Below, piece by piece: positions 1 through 7,716 of a stretch of 19,665 nt of DNA (the first letter of the stretch is position 1; each line of letters opens with the position of its first letter). This DNA is from Granulicella sp. (GTDB lineage: Bacteria; Acidobacteriota; Terriglobia; Terriglobales; Acidobacteriaceae), in contig PKWK01000214.1 of the NCBI GenBank assembly GCA_003133205.1, positions 1 through 19,665 on the forward strand. The letters run 5' to 3'. The translations under genes were made by a program, and so were the position numbers. The notes beneath the pieces were generated by a model. The model did not search any database. It saw nothing but the letters and a program-made list of their open reading frames with translations, and was not told the origin of the DNA.

Positions 1-803
1 TGATCGCGCGCAAGATTGCGGCGACGCTGCGGTCTACGGGGACGGCGGCACATTTCCTGCATCCGGCGGAGGCGCTGCACGGCGACCTGGGGATGATTGC
101 GGCGGGCGATGTTGTGGTCGCGCTGTCTTCGAGCGGCGAGACGGAGGAGTTGCTGACGCTGCTGCCGGTGCTGCAGCGGATGGGGAGCGTGGTGATCAGC
201 CTGTGCGGGGCGGCGGGGTCGTCGCTGGCACAGGCGAGTGAGGTCTTTCTCGATGCGGGCGTTACGGCTGAGGCTTGCGCGATGAACCTTGCTCCTACCG
301 CGTCGACTACGGTGATGCTTGCGCTGGGCGATGCACTGGCGCTGGAGGTTTCGCGGCAAAGGGGATTTGCGGCGGAGGACTTTGCGGAGCTGCATCCGGG
401 TGGGCGGCTTGGACGGCGGCTGGCGCGGGTCAAGACGCTGATGCATACGGGCGATGCGATGCCGCAGGTGGCGGTAGATACGGTGATGACCCAGGTGATC
501 CACGAGATGTCGCACAAGAAGCTCGGGATGACGACCGTGGTGGGTCAGGGTGAGAAGCTGCTGGGGATGATCTCGGACGGCGACTTGCGGCGGTTGCTGG
601 AACGCGATGGGCCGGAGGCGCTCGCGCATACTGCGGGGGAGATCATGAACGCGCGGCCGGTGACGATTGCGCCGGAGGCGTTTGCGGGTGAGGCGCTGGC
701 GCTGATGGAAGGGCGGAAGATTACTTCGCTGATTGTCGTGGGGGCGGATGGCGAGGCGTTGGGGGTGGTGCATCTGCACGATTTGTGGGCGAGCGCGAGC
801 TAG
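1..803 (+). CDS. kdsD: Arabinose-5-phosphate isomerase (KdsD/GutQ family), 5' end outside the window
   Basis: This family converts D-ribulose 5-phosphate to D-arabinose 5-phosphate in the cytoplasm, the first committed step towards Kdo for lipopolysaccharide. The frame is open from base 3 to the TAG at 801-803, so only the start is missing. An SIS sugar-phosphate domain comes first: LIARKIAATLRSTG, then ALSSSGETEELL (the phosphate-binding SGET loop), then the family signature LAPTASTTVMLALGDALA, and LHPGGRLGRRL at its end. Two CBS domains follow, one around VDTVMTQVIHEMSHKKLG and one around AGEIMNARPVTIAPEAFAG, the SIS plus CBS-pair layout of KdsD and GutQ. It is called kdsD rather than gutQ because no sorbitol genes are near, but the two share chemistry and cannot be told apart here. 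No neighbour in the window belongs to Kdo synthesis. A tandem 8-bp repeat begins three bases after the stop. Confidence 0.93.
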   Translation, partial: IARKIAATLRSTGTAAHFLHPAEALHGDLGMIAAGDVVVALSSSGETEELLTLLPVLQRMGSVVISLCGAAGSSLAQASEVFLDAGVTAEACAMNLAPTASTTVMLALGDALALEVSRQRGFAAEDFAELHPGGRLGRRLARVKTLMHTGDAMPQVAVDTVMTQVIHEMSHKKLGMTTVVGQGEKLLGMISDGDLRRLLERDGPEALAHTAGEIMNARPVTIAPEAFAGEALALMEGRKITSLIVVGADGEALGVVHLHDLWASAS

Positions 804-805
804 CA

Positions 806-837
806 GGTCAGCGAGTCAGCAAGTTAGCGAGTCAGCG
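806..837. repeat. Four tandem 8-bp repeats (consensus AGTCAGCR)
   Basis: Four back-to-back octamers read GGTCAGCG, AGTCAGCA, AGTTAGCG and AGTCAGCG. They fill the start of the 88-base spacer between kdsD and the hydrolase gene. Each copy differs from the consensus by one base at most. No stem-loop or T-run that would make this a terminator is visible. Confidence 0.8.
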
Positions 838-891
838 CAAGCTGCTCGTCGCTTCAGGTAATCTGTTTTTTCATGTTGAATGCGGGGGGTG

Positions 892-2187
892 ATGGTGAGG
901 CGAATCTTCTGGACTGTCGCGCTGTTGGTACTGATGGCGTCCTCGCTGCAGGCGCAGGACATTTCTGGCGACTGGCAAGGGGCGATCAACACCAAAAAGG
1001 ATCACCTGCGGGTGATCCTGCACGTCGACAAGGCCGACGACGGCGGTTGGAAGGCGACATTTTTCAGCATCGACCAGGATTCGGACGGCATTCCTGTTAC
1101 CTCCATCACGCAGCAGGGCGGGGATGTTGCCTTCTCCATCGCGGAACTGAAGCTTTCGTACAAGGGAACGGTTAGTTCCGACGGCAGATCCATTGTGGGG
1201 AAATTGACCCAGGGCGGGACAGGTTCGTTCACGTTTGTGCGCCCGACGAAGGAGACCGCGTGGCCGCGCGACATCACCTGTGCGTGCACGGTGTCTTTCA
1301 TCTCGGTCGGAAAGGGCGTCAAGCTGGAAGTGCTTGATTGGGGTGGCACTGGGCGACCGCTGGTCCTTCTTGCGGGCCTCGGAGACACTGCGCACGATTT
1401 TGATAAGTTTGCTGCGAAGTTGGTTCCGCAGTATCACGTTTACGGTATTACCCGTCGCGGGTTTGGCGAGTCCAGTTCGCCGCCTCCTACTGAGGCTAAT
1501 TACAGCGCGGACCGCCTTGGGGACGATGTCCTCGCGGTAATCGACGCCCTTCATCTGCAGCAACGTCCCGTGGTTGTCGGGCACTCGATTGCAGGCGAGG
1601 AACTCAGTTCGGTCGGTTCGCGCCATCCAGAGAAGGTTGCGGGGCTTGTGTATCTCGATGCAGCCTACAGGTATGCCTTCTACAACCGCGTCCACGGGGA
1701 TGTGGATCTTGACGCCCTGGAGATGAGAAAGAAGCTCGAAGATTTCACCGCTGGGGAAGGGTCGGATAAGAGAAAGGCGATATCGGAACTTCTCGCAAGC
1801 CTACCGCAGTTGGAGAAGGAATTACAGGAACAACAAAAAAAGATGGCCAATCTGCCTACGGATCCTCCGGAACCGGGCGGGGACTTCGGTCCCGGCCAGG
1901 CAGTCCTCCTGGGGCAGGAGAAGTACGCCGGGATCAAGGTTCCGATTCTCGCGATCTTCGCAAATCCGCATGACCTTGGTCCCACGCCCCAATACGATGC
2001 CGCCGGACGTGCGGCCATGGCCAGGTACATGTTGGATTACACAACGGCCCAGGTGAATGCATTTCAGGCAGGAGTTCCTTCCGCGCACGTCGTTCAGATT
2101 CCGAACGCAGATCATTATGTCTTTCAATCCAACGAAGTGGAGGTGCTGAGAGAAATGAACGCGTTTCTCGCCAAGCTTCCCGATTAA
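892..2187 (+). CDS. Exported alpha/beta hydrolase with an N-terminal accessory domain
   Basis: This is a predicted secreted serine hydrolase of unknown substrate. A signal peptide (MVRRIFWTVALLVLMASSLQA) leads into a beta-rich domain of about 100 residues beginning DISGDWQGAI. The alpha/beta-hydrolase fold starts near residue 145 with VLLAGLGDTAHDF, the oxyanion-hole strand. The nucleophile elbow GHSIAG puts Ser at about residue 232, the acid is probably Asp361 (NPHDLGP), and the catalytic His is about residue 408 (NADHYVF). A long charged stretch near residues 275-320 probably forms a cap. The start is uncertain: in-frame ATG at 880, ATG at 892 and GTG at 895 all precede the signal peptide, and the GGGGGG at 884-889 is best spaced for 895. 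The gene ends 4 bases before the stop of the convergent carboxylesterase. Esterase or epoxide-hydrolase-like activity is possible, but the sequence does not decide it. Confidence 0.85.
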   Translation: MVRRIFWTVALLVLMASSLQAQDISGDWQGAINTKKDHLRVILHVDKADDGGWKATFFSIDQDSDGIPVTSITQQGGDVAFSIAELKLSYKGTVSSDGRSIVGKLTQGGTGSFTFVRPTKETAWPRDITCACTVSFISVGKGVKLEVLDWGGTGRPLVLLAGLGDTAHDFDKFAAKLVPQYHVYGITRRGFGESSSPPPTEANYSADRLGDDVLAVIDALHLQQRPVVVGHSIAGEELSSVGSRHPEKVAGLVYLDAAYRYAFYNRVHGDVDLDALEMRKKLEDFTAGEGSDKRKAISELLASLPQLEKELQEQQKKMANLPTDPPEPGGDFGPGQAVLLGQEKYAGIKVPILAIFANPHDLGPTPQYDAAGRAAMARYMLDYTTAQVNAFQAGVPSAHVVQIPNADHYVFQSNEVEVLREMNAFLAKLPD

Positions 2188-2191
2188 CTCT

Positions 2192-3799
2192 CTACCTGGT
2201 GTTGCTCCAAACGCTATCGAGGAAGAGGTAGCGGGGGCGGAGGGTGTCGGGTTTGGCCTCGGGGGTGGCGTCGAGGTGCATGACCTGATAGTTGTCCGCG
2301 GCGTTGTAGACGGGCCATTTGGGGAGGCCGGGGCCGTTGGGGTCGCCGGTTTTGGCGAAGTTGGTCCAGTACTGGCCCATCAGTTCGGAGAGGGCGCGGT
2401 CTTCGGGACGGACGGTGATCTCGGGGCGGGAGTCGAGCGCGCCGAAGACGTACTCGATGTCGTCGGAGTGGAAGGCGCCCATCGCGGGAGTGTGGTTGCG
2501 GTCGCCAGGTGAGGCGAGCGAGAAGAAGTAGCGATAGACAGGTGCGTTACCGGTGCGGGCGTGGGCTTCGAGCCAGGCCCAGGTGGAGAAGGCGATGAAC
2601 TTGTCTCCTGCGTAGTCGCCGGCGGAGCGGATGGCTTCGGCGTCGGTGGCGGCGGGGAAGACGGTGAGGAATTTGAGCGCGTCAGGGCCGAACTCGGTGT
2701 GCGCCTGGACGGTGAAGCTGTCGGCTGTGGGGACGCGGTCGGGGCGGCTCTCGTTGGCGTTCCATCCACCGAGGACGGGGATGTGGGCTTGTTTGCCGGC
2801 GGCGTAGATGTGGGGCAGGGTGTCGGGCAGGAAGTAGCCGTCGATGACGGGGAGAAAGCTTGGGGGTGGCGGATTTGTTCTTGCCGTTGCGGCTTTCAGT
2901 ATCTCGTCGGCGGGGAGCATGCGCAGGTAGAAGAGCTTGCTGGTGCCGAAGGCTCGGGTGGCCCATGCGACGTTGGCGCGCTCCGCCTGGACGACCGCCG
3001 CAAAATCGAGGCCGGAGCTATAAAATGCGCCACCGCTTTCGCCGATGGCTTTGGCGAAGAGATTGTTGGCGACGGGCGAGGCCATCTGTGCGCTGACGGA
3101 GAAGGAGCCGGCGGATTCGCCGAAGATGGTGATGTTGGTTGGGTCGCCACCGAAGGCTGCGATGTTGCGGCGGACCCACGCGATGGCGGCGGTCTGGTCC
3201 ATGAGGCCATAGTTGCCGGAGGCCTGGGCGGGCGTCTCGGCGGTGAGTTCGGGGTGGGCAAAGAAGCCGAAGATGCCGAGGCGGTAGTTCATGGAGACGA
3301 CGATGACGCCGCGATGGGCGAGAAACTGGCCGTCCTGGCGATTCTCGGAGGTGCCTCCGGTGGTGAAGCCTCCGCCGTAGATCCAGACCATGACGGGCAG
3401 GCCGGGCGATTTCTTGGAAGGCCTGGCGTCGGAGGGCGCCCAGACGTTGAGGGTGAGGCAGTCTTCGCTGGGGCCGGGATCGTGGAAGACCATGTCCGGA
3501 TAGCCGCCGGACTGGATGCAATGCGGGCCGAAGTTCTGGGCGAAGAGGACGTGCTTCCACTTGCCGAGGATGGGTAGCGGTGGACGCCAGCGGAGTTGTT
3601 CGAGGGGCGGCTGGGCGAAGGGAATGCCTTTGTAGGCGATGACTTTCTGGTCGGGGGTGAGGACGCCGAGGAGCTTGCCGTTTTCGATCTGGATGGGGCG
3701 GGCCTCGGGTGGCTTTGGTGGAGCGGCGACTGCGCAGGCGGCGGAGAAGAAGAGAAGCAGCGAGGCGAGAGGGAGGGGCTTTATTCGAGGCGGATGCAT
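2192..3799 (-). CDS. Exported type-B carboxylesterase (para-nitrobenzyl esterase family)
   Basis: This 535-residue secreted enzyme should hydrolyse carboxylic esters; the family includes bacterial pNB esterase and cholinesterases. A signal peptide (MHPPRIKPLPLASLLLFFSA, cleaved near AVAA) precedes the catalytic domain. The triad is complete: Ser229 in GESAGSFS, Glu350 in NANESRPD and His444 in GAFHSDDIEYVFG, with spacings close to those of pNB esterase. EDCLTLNVWAP and VMVWIYGGGFTTGG, the family signature and oxyanion-hole region, are also present. The frame extends upstream to a GTG at 3829, but the ATG at 3799 directly begins the signal peptide and is preferred; neither start has a strong ribosome site. 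The natural substrate is unknown. The gene converges with the alpha/beta hydrolase with no terminator visible between them, and its upstream region contains a dispersed repeat. Confidence 0.93.
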   Translation of the reverse strand: MHPPRIKPLPLASLLLFFSAACAVAAPPKPPEARPIQIENGKLLGVLTPDQKVIAYKGIPFAQPPLEQLRWRPPLPILGKWKHVLFAQNFGPHCIQSGGYPDMVFHDPGPSEDCLTLNVWAPSDARPSKKSPGLPVMVWIYGGGFTTGGTSENRQDGQFLAHRGVIVVSMNYRLGIFGFFAHPELTAETPAQASGNYGLMDQTAAIAWVRRNIAAFGGDPTNITIFGESAGSFSVSAQMASPVANNLFAKAIGESGGAFYSSGLDFAAVVQAERANVAWATRAFGTSKLFYLRMLPADEILKAATARTNPPPPSFLPVIDGYFLPDTLPHIYAAGKQAHIPVLGGWNANESRPDRVPTADSFTVQAHTEFGPDALKFLTVFPAATDAEAIRSAGDYAGDKFIAFSTWAWLEAHARTGNAPVYRYFFSLASPGDRNHTPAMGAFHSDDIEYVFGALDSRPEITVRPEDRALSELMGQYWTNFAKTGDPNGPGLPKWPVYNAADNYQVMHLDATPEAKPDTLRPRYLFLDSVWSNTR

Positions 3800-3861
3800 G
3801 GGCTGATTCTCTGCTGCCAAAGTTACCACAGGAATTTGCAGGGACAGACAACTGCAAGAGC

Positions 3862-3899
3862 GGAATACGGGGGTTCTTCGCTGCGCTCAGAATGACAAC
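3862..3899. repeat. Dispersed 38-bp intergenic repeat, copy 1 (SERSEES type)
   Basis: This 38-base element includes CTTCGCTGCGCTCAGAATGA. It aligns without gaps to two further copies at 9424-9461 and 9479-9516. Read on the minus strand it has the form GTCATTCTGAGCG..., a sequence I recall as a very widespread bacterial intergenic repeat that yields the spurious peptide CHSERSEES. It lies upstream of the carboxylesterase gene. Confidence 0.8.
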
Positions 3900-3961
3900 T
3901 TAGAACAAACCAAACTGACAACTTAGAACAAACCAAATTGACAACTTAGAACAAACCAAAT
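3893..3961. repeat. Three tandem copies of a 23-bp unit
   Basis: Copies lie at 3893-3915, 3916-3938 and 3939-3961, each TGACAACTTAGAACAAACCA plus three bases, differing at only the last position. The first copy overlaps the end of the 38-bp repeat, so the array looks like an amplification of that element's tail. The copies abut with no spacers, so this is not a CRISPR array. The array occupies most of the spacer between panC and the esterase gene. Confidence 0.92.
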
Positions 3962-3974
3962 TGACGTCCTGAAC

Positions 3975-4829
3975 TTAGGGTTTTGCGAGGAGGAGGTTGT
4001 CGATGAGGCGGGTGGTGCCGATCCAGGCGGCGACGGCGATGAGCGCGCCGTGGGATGTGTCGGCGACGGGCAGCAGGGTGTCGGGATCGACGATAGCTGC
4101 GTGGTCGAGGCGCAGTTGCGGATCGGTGGAGAGGGTAGTGAGTAGGGCCGAGCGGAGGGATTCGGCGCTGGTCTCACCTTGTTGCACTAGCTTGTGAGCG
4201 GCGGCGAGTGCGCGGGAGAGGATGAGGGCGCGGCGGCGCTCGTCGGGCGAGAGATAGCGGTTGCGGGAACTGAGGGCGAGGCCGTCGGACTCGCGGACGA
4301 TGGGGCAGACAGCGATGCGCACGGGGATATTGAGGTCGCGGACCATGCGGCGGAGGACGGCGACCTGCGCGGCGTCCTTCTGGCCGAAGTAGGCGCGGTC
4401 GGGCTCGACGATGTGGAAGAGCCGGGCGACGATGGTGGCGACTCCGCGGAAGTGGCCGGGGCGCGAGGCTCCGTCGAGACGAGTGGCGATGTCGCCGGGG
4501 TCGACGAAGGTGGTGCTGTCCGGCGGGTACATGTCTTCGGCGGAGGGCGCGAAGAGGACGTGGACGCCGGCGGATTCGAGTTTGTGGCAGTCGGCTTCGA
4601 AGTCGCGCGGATAGGATTCGTAGTCTTCTCCGGGGGCGAACTGCGTGGGGTTGACGAAGATGGAGGCGGCGACGTTGTCGCACTCAGCAAGAGCGGCGGA
4701 GATGAGTGAGAGATGACCGGCGTGGAGCGCTCCCATGGTGGGGACCAAGCCAAGGGAGTGGGCGAGGGCGGAGCTGCGCAGCTTCCGGCAGGTGGATTGC
4801 ATCTCGGCGGGTGTTTTGCAGATGATCAT
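3975..4829 (-). CDS. panC: Pantothenate synthetase (pantoate--beta-alanine ligase)
   Basis: PanC joins pantoate to beta-alanine using ATP, through a pantoyl-adenylate, the last step of pantothenate (vitamin B5) synthesis in the cytoplasm. At 284 residues it has normal family length. The nucleotidyl-transferase HIGH-type motif is PTMGALHAGHLSL at residues 30-42. It is followed by IFVNPTQFAPGEDYESYPR, then EPDRAYFGQKDAAQ (pantoate and ATP contacts), and LALSSRNRYLS, the equivalent of the KMSKS loop. The ATG at 4829 is favoured because the family begins right there (MIICKTPAEMQ), although no clear ribosome site precedes it. It lies 37 bases after panB on the same strand, so the two are almost certainly co-transcribed. 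The gene for aspartate decarboxylase (panD), which would supply beta-alanine, is not in the window. Confidence 0.97.
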   Translation of the reverse strand: MIICKTPAEMQSTCRKLRSSALAHSLGLVPTMGALHAGHLSLISAALAECDNVAASIFVNPTQFAPGEDYESYPRDFEADCHKLESAGVHVLFAPSAEDMYPPDSTTFVDPGDIATRLDGASRPGHFRGVATIVARLFHIVEPDRAYFGQKDAAQVAVLRRMVRDLNIPVRIAVCPIVRESDGLALSSRNRYLSPDERRRALILSRALAAAHKLVQQGETSAESLRSALLTTLSTDPQLRLDHAAIVDPDTLLPVADTSHGALIAVAAWIGTTRLIDNLLLAKP

Positions 4830-4866
4830 TGGTTTTCGATCGATCCTGATGCCACGCGCGCTGGCC

Positions 4867-5766
4867 CTAAGCTTTGCGGGCGCGCGGGTGGGTTGCTACG
4901 AGCGCGGACTGGACTTCGCGCGGCAGGTGATAGCTCTCGGCGTCCGAGGGGAATCGGTGGGCGACGACATCGTCGCGGTACTGCGCGAGGGCGGAGGTGA
5001 AGAAGGCCGCGCCGTCGGCGTACTGACGCGTGAATTTTGCGGGCGGCGCGAAGGTGAGGTTGAAGAGATCGTGAAAGACGAGGATCTGCCCGTCGCAATC
5101 GGGGCCGGCGCCGATGCCGATGGTGGGAATGCCGGACTGTGCGGTGATGGTGGCGGCGAGTTCGCGCGGAATGCCTTCGAGCACGATGGCGATGGCACCG
5201 GCGTCTTCGAGCGCGCGCGCGTCGGCGCAGAGACGATCCATTGCGGCGAGGGACTTGCCCTGCACGCGATAGCCTCCCATGCTGTGGACGGATTGCGGCG
5301 TGAGGCCGATGTGGCCGACTACGGGAGTTTCGGCATCGGTGAGGCGCTTGACGAGTTCGGCGCGAGTGCTGCCGCCTTCGATCTTCACGGCCTGTGCACC
5401 GGCTTCCTTGACGAAGCGAATGGCGTTGCTCGTGGCGTCGCGCGCGGAGGAGTGGTAAGAGCCGTAGGGCATGTCGGCGACGAGGAAGGCGCGGCGCAAG
5501 GCGCGGGCCACGGCGCGAGTGTGATGCAGCATCTCGTCGAGCGTGACCGGGAGAGTGTTCTCGTAGCCGAGGACGACCATTCCCAGCGAGTCGCCGACGA
5601 GCACCATGTCGATGCCGGCTTCATCGAGCAGGCGCGCGGTGGGGTAGTCATACGCGGTGAGCGCGGTGATGGGTTGACCGGCTAGCTTTTTCTGAAGGAG
5701 TGCGTCCGACGTGATGCGGGGCGTGATCGGAATTGCTCCGCGGGTGCGAAGCTGGGTAACGCTCAT
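4867..5766 (-). CDS. panB: 3-methyl-2-oxobutanoate hydroxymethyltransferase (ketopantoate hydroxymethyltransferase)
   Basis: PanB transfers a hydroxymethyl group from methylenetetrahydrofolate to alpha-ketoisovalerate, making ketopantoate, the first step of the pantothenate branch. The 299-residue protein is a TIM-barrel enzyme. Visible motifs are ITALTAYDYPTARLLDEAG, DMVLVGDSLGMVVLGY (the metal-binding VGDS), DMPYGSYH, QAVKIEGG, GHIGLTPQS, and IVLEGIPRELA with the conserved catalytic Glu. The frame is open upstream to 6015, but the ATG at 5766 (MSVTQLRTRGAI) fits the family start and has GGAGAA five bases before it. The upstream extension is low-complexity and unlike PanB. A TATACT box lies on the minus strand at 5824-5829 but without a good -35, so the promoter remains uncertain. 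It is the first gene of a panB-panC operon. Confidence 0.97.
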   Translation of the reverse strand: MSVTQLRTRGAIPITPRITSDALLQKKLAGQPITALTAYDYPTARLLDEAGIDMVLVGDSLGMVVLGYENTLPVTLDEMLHHTRAVARALRRAFLVADMPYGSYHSSARDATSNAIRFVKEAGAQAVKIEGGSTRAELVKRLTDAETPVVGHIGLTPQSVHSMGGYRVQGKSLAAMDRLCADARALEDAGAIAIVLEGIPRELAATITAQSGIPTIGIGAGPDCDGQILVFHDLFNLTFAPPAKFTRQYADGAAFFTSALAQYRDDVVAHRFPSDAESYHLPREVQSALVATHPRARKA

Positions 5767-6008
5767 GATATTCTCCAGTGCCACTCCGCCCAGGAGCTTG
5801 CGGATGCAGCCCGAAACAGTCCTAGTATACGCGGGAGAGCTGGCGGCTGCTTCAGTGTTGGATGCAGCTAGCGGGGGAGGATTACCGCCGTACGATTGGT
5901 GCAAGGTTTTGCATCCCAAGCGCCGTCCGTCCAAGGGGCCCCCTGAGTGCGCTGGAGCACATAATCGTTCTGGCGAAAGGCTCACACAAAAGGATATCTT
6001 GCACAAAC
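5767..6008. other. Spacer between divergent panB and the exported TPR-like gene
   Basis: This stretch holds no credible gene. It contains a TATACT box for panB on the minus strand (5824-5829) with a poor -35. It also contains a small dyad, TGCAA-N4-TTGCA, at 5900-5913 that could be a protein-binding site. I see nothing else of note. Confidence 0.4.
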
Positions 6009-6037
6009 TTGCCACCGGGCAGCTTGCTTCCTATAAT
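6009..6037 (+). promoter_or_regulatory. Sigma70-type promoter for the exported TPR-like gene
   Basis: TTGCCA at 6009-6014 and TATAAT at 6032-6037 are separated by exactly 17 bases, the best promoter match in the window. Transcription would start near 6044 and leave a leader of about 133 bases. The leader has two small hairpins (CCGGG-ACT-CCCGG at 6122-6134 and AATCT-N8-AGATT at 6142-6159). A strong ribosome site TGAGGAG sits 6 bases before the ATG at 6177. Confidence 0.7.
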
Positions 6038-6176
6038 CAGCATCATATGCATCGCATCCGTGCATGCGGCAAAGGCAGAGTCGATCAAAAGCACGGAGTA
6101 GTTTAGTAGCATTTTTTATCCCCGGGACTCCCGGCGGCGGGAATCTAATAAAGCAGATTTTACTGAGGAGTCTTGC

Positions 6177-7655
6177 ATGAAGAAGGTCGTCTTAGCGTCT
6201 TTTCTGGCGTGTGCCGCAATCGCATCGGGTCTGCCTTCCGCGTCTGCCCAAGGCGCATCTCCTGCTACTACTGCGGCTCCGCCCGCAGCTGCCGCGGCTC
6301 CGCCTGCTACTGCTGCGGCTCCGCCCGCAGCTGCCGCGGCTCAGCCCGCAGCTGCTGCGGCATGCGCTGCACCGCAAATGGCTGCTGCCGAGTATGCGGT
6401 CTACAACAACGCGATGACGCAGGCCGATCCGAAGGCCAAAGTCGCGGCGCTGGAGCAGTACCTCACCCAGTTTCCGCAGTCCGCCGTCAAGGAGACCGTG
6501 CTCGAAACGGCCATGGCGCTCTACGTTGCGATAGGTGATGCGGCGAAGACGCTGGATGCAGCCGACCGTCTTCTGCAAGTGAATCCGAGCAGCATCAAGG
6601 GACTGTATGCTGAGGCGTTGATTCGGAAATCCCAGGCGGATGCCGTCACCGACCCTGCAGCCAAGCAGGCCGCACTCGACTCTGCCGCGAGTTATGCAAC
6701 GAAGGGGCTGGCCGCTCCCAAACCTGCTTGCATGTCCGATGCAGACTTCACGACTCTGAAGGCTACCGAGTATCCCAGTTTCTACAGCGTCATCGGATAC
6801 GCGGCGTTCAACAAGAAGGACTCGCCGACCGCGATAGACGCGTACAAGAAGGAGATCTCCGTGGCTCCGCCAGATGCCACCAAGACCCCCGGAGCGGTTT
6901 TGCAGGACATCTACTTTCTTGGCGGCGCCTATATGCAGGCCACGCCGCCGGACTACCTGGACTGCACTTTCTACGCCAGCCGCGCGGTGGCTTATGCGCC
7001 GGACCCTTACAAGGCGGCGTTTTCCCCTACGGCGAAGTACTGCTACCGGAAGTACCACGGCGCGGACGACGGATATGACGCTGTAGTTGCGGCAGCGACG
7101 GCGAACCTGAACCCGCCCGCTGGCTTCTCCTCGACGATCAAGCCGGCTCCGACTCCGGCCGACATCGTCAACGGGGTCTTCGCGACGACTCCCGATCTGG
7201 GCACGCTCGCGGTAGGCGACAAGGAATACATTCTGCAGAACGGTACGCCCGAGCAGGCTGCCAAGATGTGGGCTTTGCTCAAGGACAAGTCCTACCAGAT
7301 TGAGGGCGTGGTCATTGCAGCGACGCCTACACAACTGCAACTCGCGGTTTCCGAGGATGCGAAGCAGTCCAAGACCGCGGACTTCACTATCAATCTGGCG
7401 CCGTCCGACGACGCCGACAAGAAGCTGACGCCGTTGCAGGCCAAGGCTGCCAAGGCGAAGGCCGACGCAATTGCCGCGGCTACCGCTGTAGGCCAGACGG
7501 TTACGGCTGCCGGGACGTACGATTCGTTCACGCCTCAGCCGCTCATGATCACCATGAAGAACGGTGAAGTGGTGCTGGCGAAGGCGGCGACTCCGAAGCC
7601 TGCTGCCAAACCCGCTGCGGCGGCCGTTCACCACGCTCCAGTCAAAAAGAAGTAA
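6177..7655 (+). CDS. Exported Ala/Pro-rich protein with TPR-like helical repeats, function unknown
   Basis: This 492-residue protein has a clear signal peptide (MKKVVLASFLACAAIASGLP, cleaved near SASAQ). A low-complexity linker of Ala and Pro follows at about residues 25-65, and a helical region at about 75-240 reads as TPR-like, with ALEQYLTQFPQSAVKETVLE and DAADRLLQVNPSSIKGLYAEALIR as the clearest units. Around residues 345-460 is a distinct segment (VGDKEYILQNGTPEQAAKMW and later AAGTYDSFTPQPLMITMKNG). The tail is Ala/Pro/Lys-rich and ends HHAPVKKK. No catalytic motif is visible. The location is predicted to be periplasmic or outer-membrane-associated. TPRs suggest protein-protein contacts, but no partner is encoded nearby. 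The gene stands alone, with its own promoter and terminator, so it is probably transcribed by itself. I do not recognise a named family for the whole protein. Confidence 0.88.
   Translation: MKKVVLASFLACAAIASGLPSASAQGASPATTAAPPAAAAAPPATAAAPPAAAAAQPAAAAACAAPQMAAAEYAVYNNAMTQADPKAKVAALEQYLTQFPQSAVKETVLETAMALYVAIGDAAKTLDAADRLLQVNPSSIKGLYAEALIRKSQADAVTDPAAKQAALDSAASYATKGLAAPKPACMSDADFTTLKATEYPSFYSVIGYAAFNKKDSPTAIDAYKKEISVAPPDATKTPGAVLQDIYFLGGAYMQATPPDYLDCTFYASRAVAYAPDPYKAAFSPTAKYCYRKYHGADDGYDAVVAAATANLNPPAGFSSTIKPAPTPADIVNGVFATTPDLGTLAVGDKEYILQNGTPEQAAKMWALLKDKSYQIEGVVIAATPTQLQLAVSEDAKQSKTADFTINLAPSDDADKKLTPLQAKAAKAKADAIAAATAVGQTVTAAGTYDSFTPQPLMITMKNGEVVLAKAATPKPAAKPAAAAVHHAPVKKK
6261..6365 (+). 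repeat. In-frame 42-bp repeat coding the Ala/Pro linker
   Basis: Bases 6261-6300 and 6303-6342 match at 39 of 40 positions, giving a 42-bp (14-codon) unit, and a degenerate third partial copy follows to about 6365. The encoded units read PATTAAPPAAAAAP and PATAAAPPAAAAAQ. Because the unit is a multiple of three, copy number can change without a frameshift. Confidence 0.88.
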
Positions 7656-7674
7656 CTTTGTCTCCAGCAGCACG

Positions 7675-7708
7675 AAGGCCCGGCCAAGCGCTGGGCCTTT
7701 GTGTTTTT
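7675..7708 (+). terminator. Rho-independent terminator of the exported TPR-like gene
   Basis: A perfect 7-bp stem, AAGGCCC (7675-7681) with GGGCCTT (7693-7699), encloses an 11-base loop and is followed by TGTGTTTTT. It starts 19 bases after the stop codon. Read on the minus strand, at the end of galK, the stem has no T-run after it, so it should terminate efficiently only the plus-strand transcript. Confidence 0.85.
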
Positions 7709-7716
7709 GGGATGCG

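Noticed and set aside
3893..3961. Possible CRISPR array
   Set aside because: The 23-bp units abut directly with no spacers, and no cas gene is nearby.
4735..5685. A 316-codon plus-strand open frame opposite panB
   Set aside because: It is antisense to panB, Gly-rich and without motifs; panB is certain.
5767..6015. N-terminal extension of panB
   Set aside because: The frame is open, but the extra 83 residues do not resemble PanB, and the ATG at 5766 has a good ribosome site and the family N-terminus.
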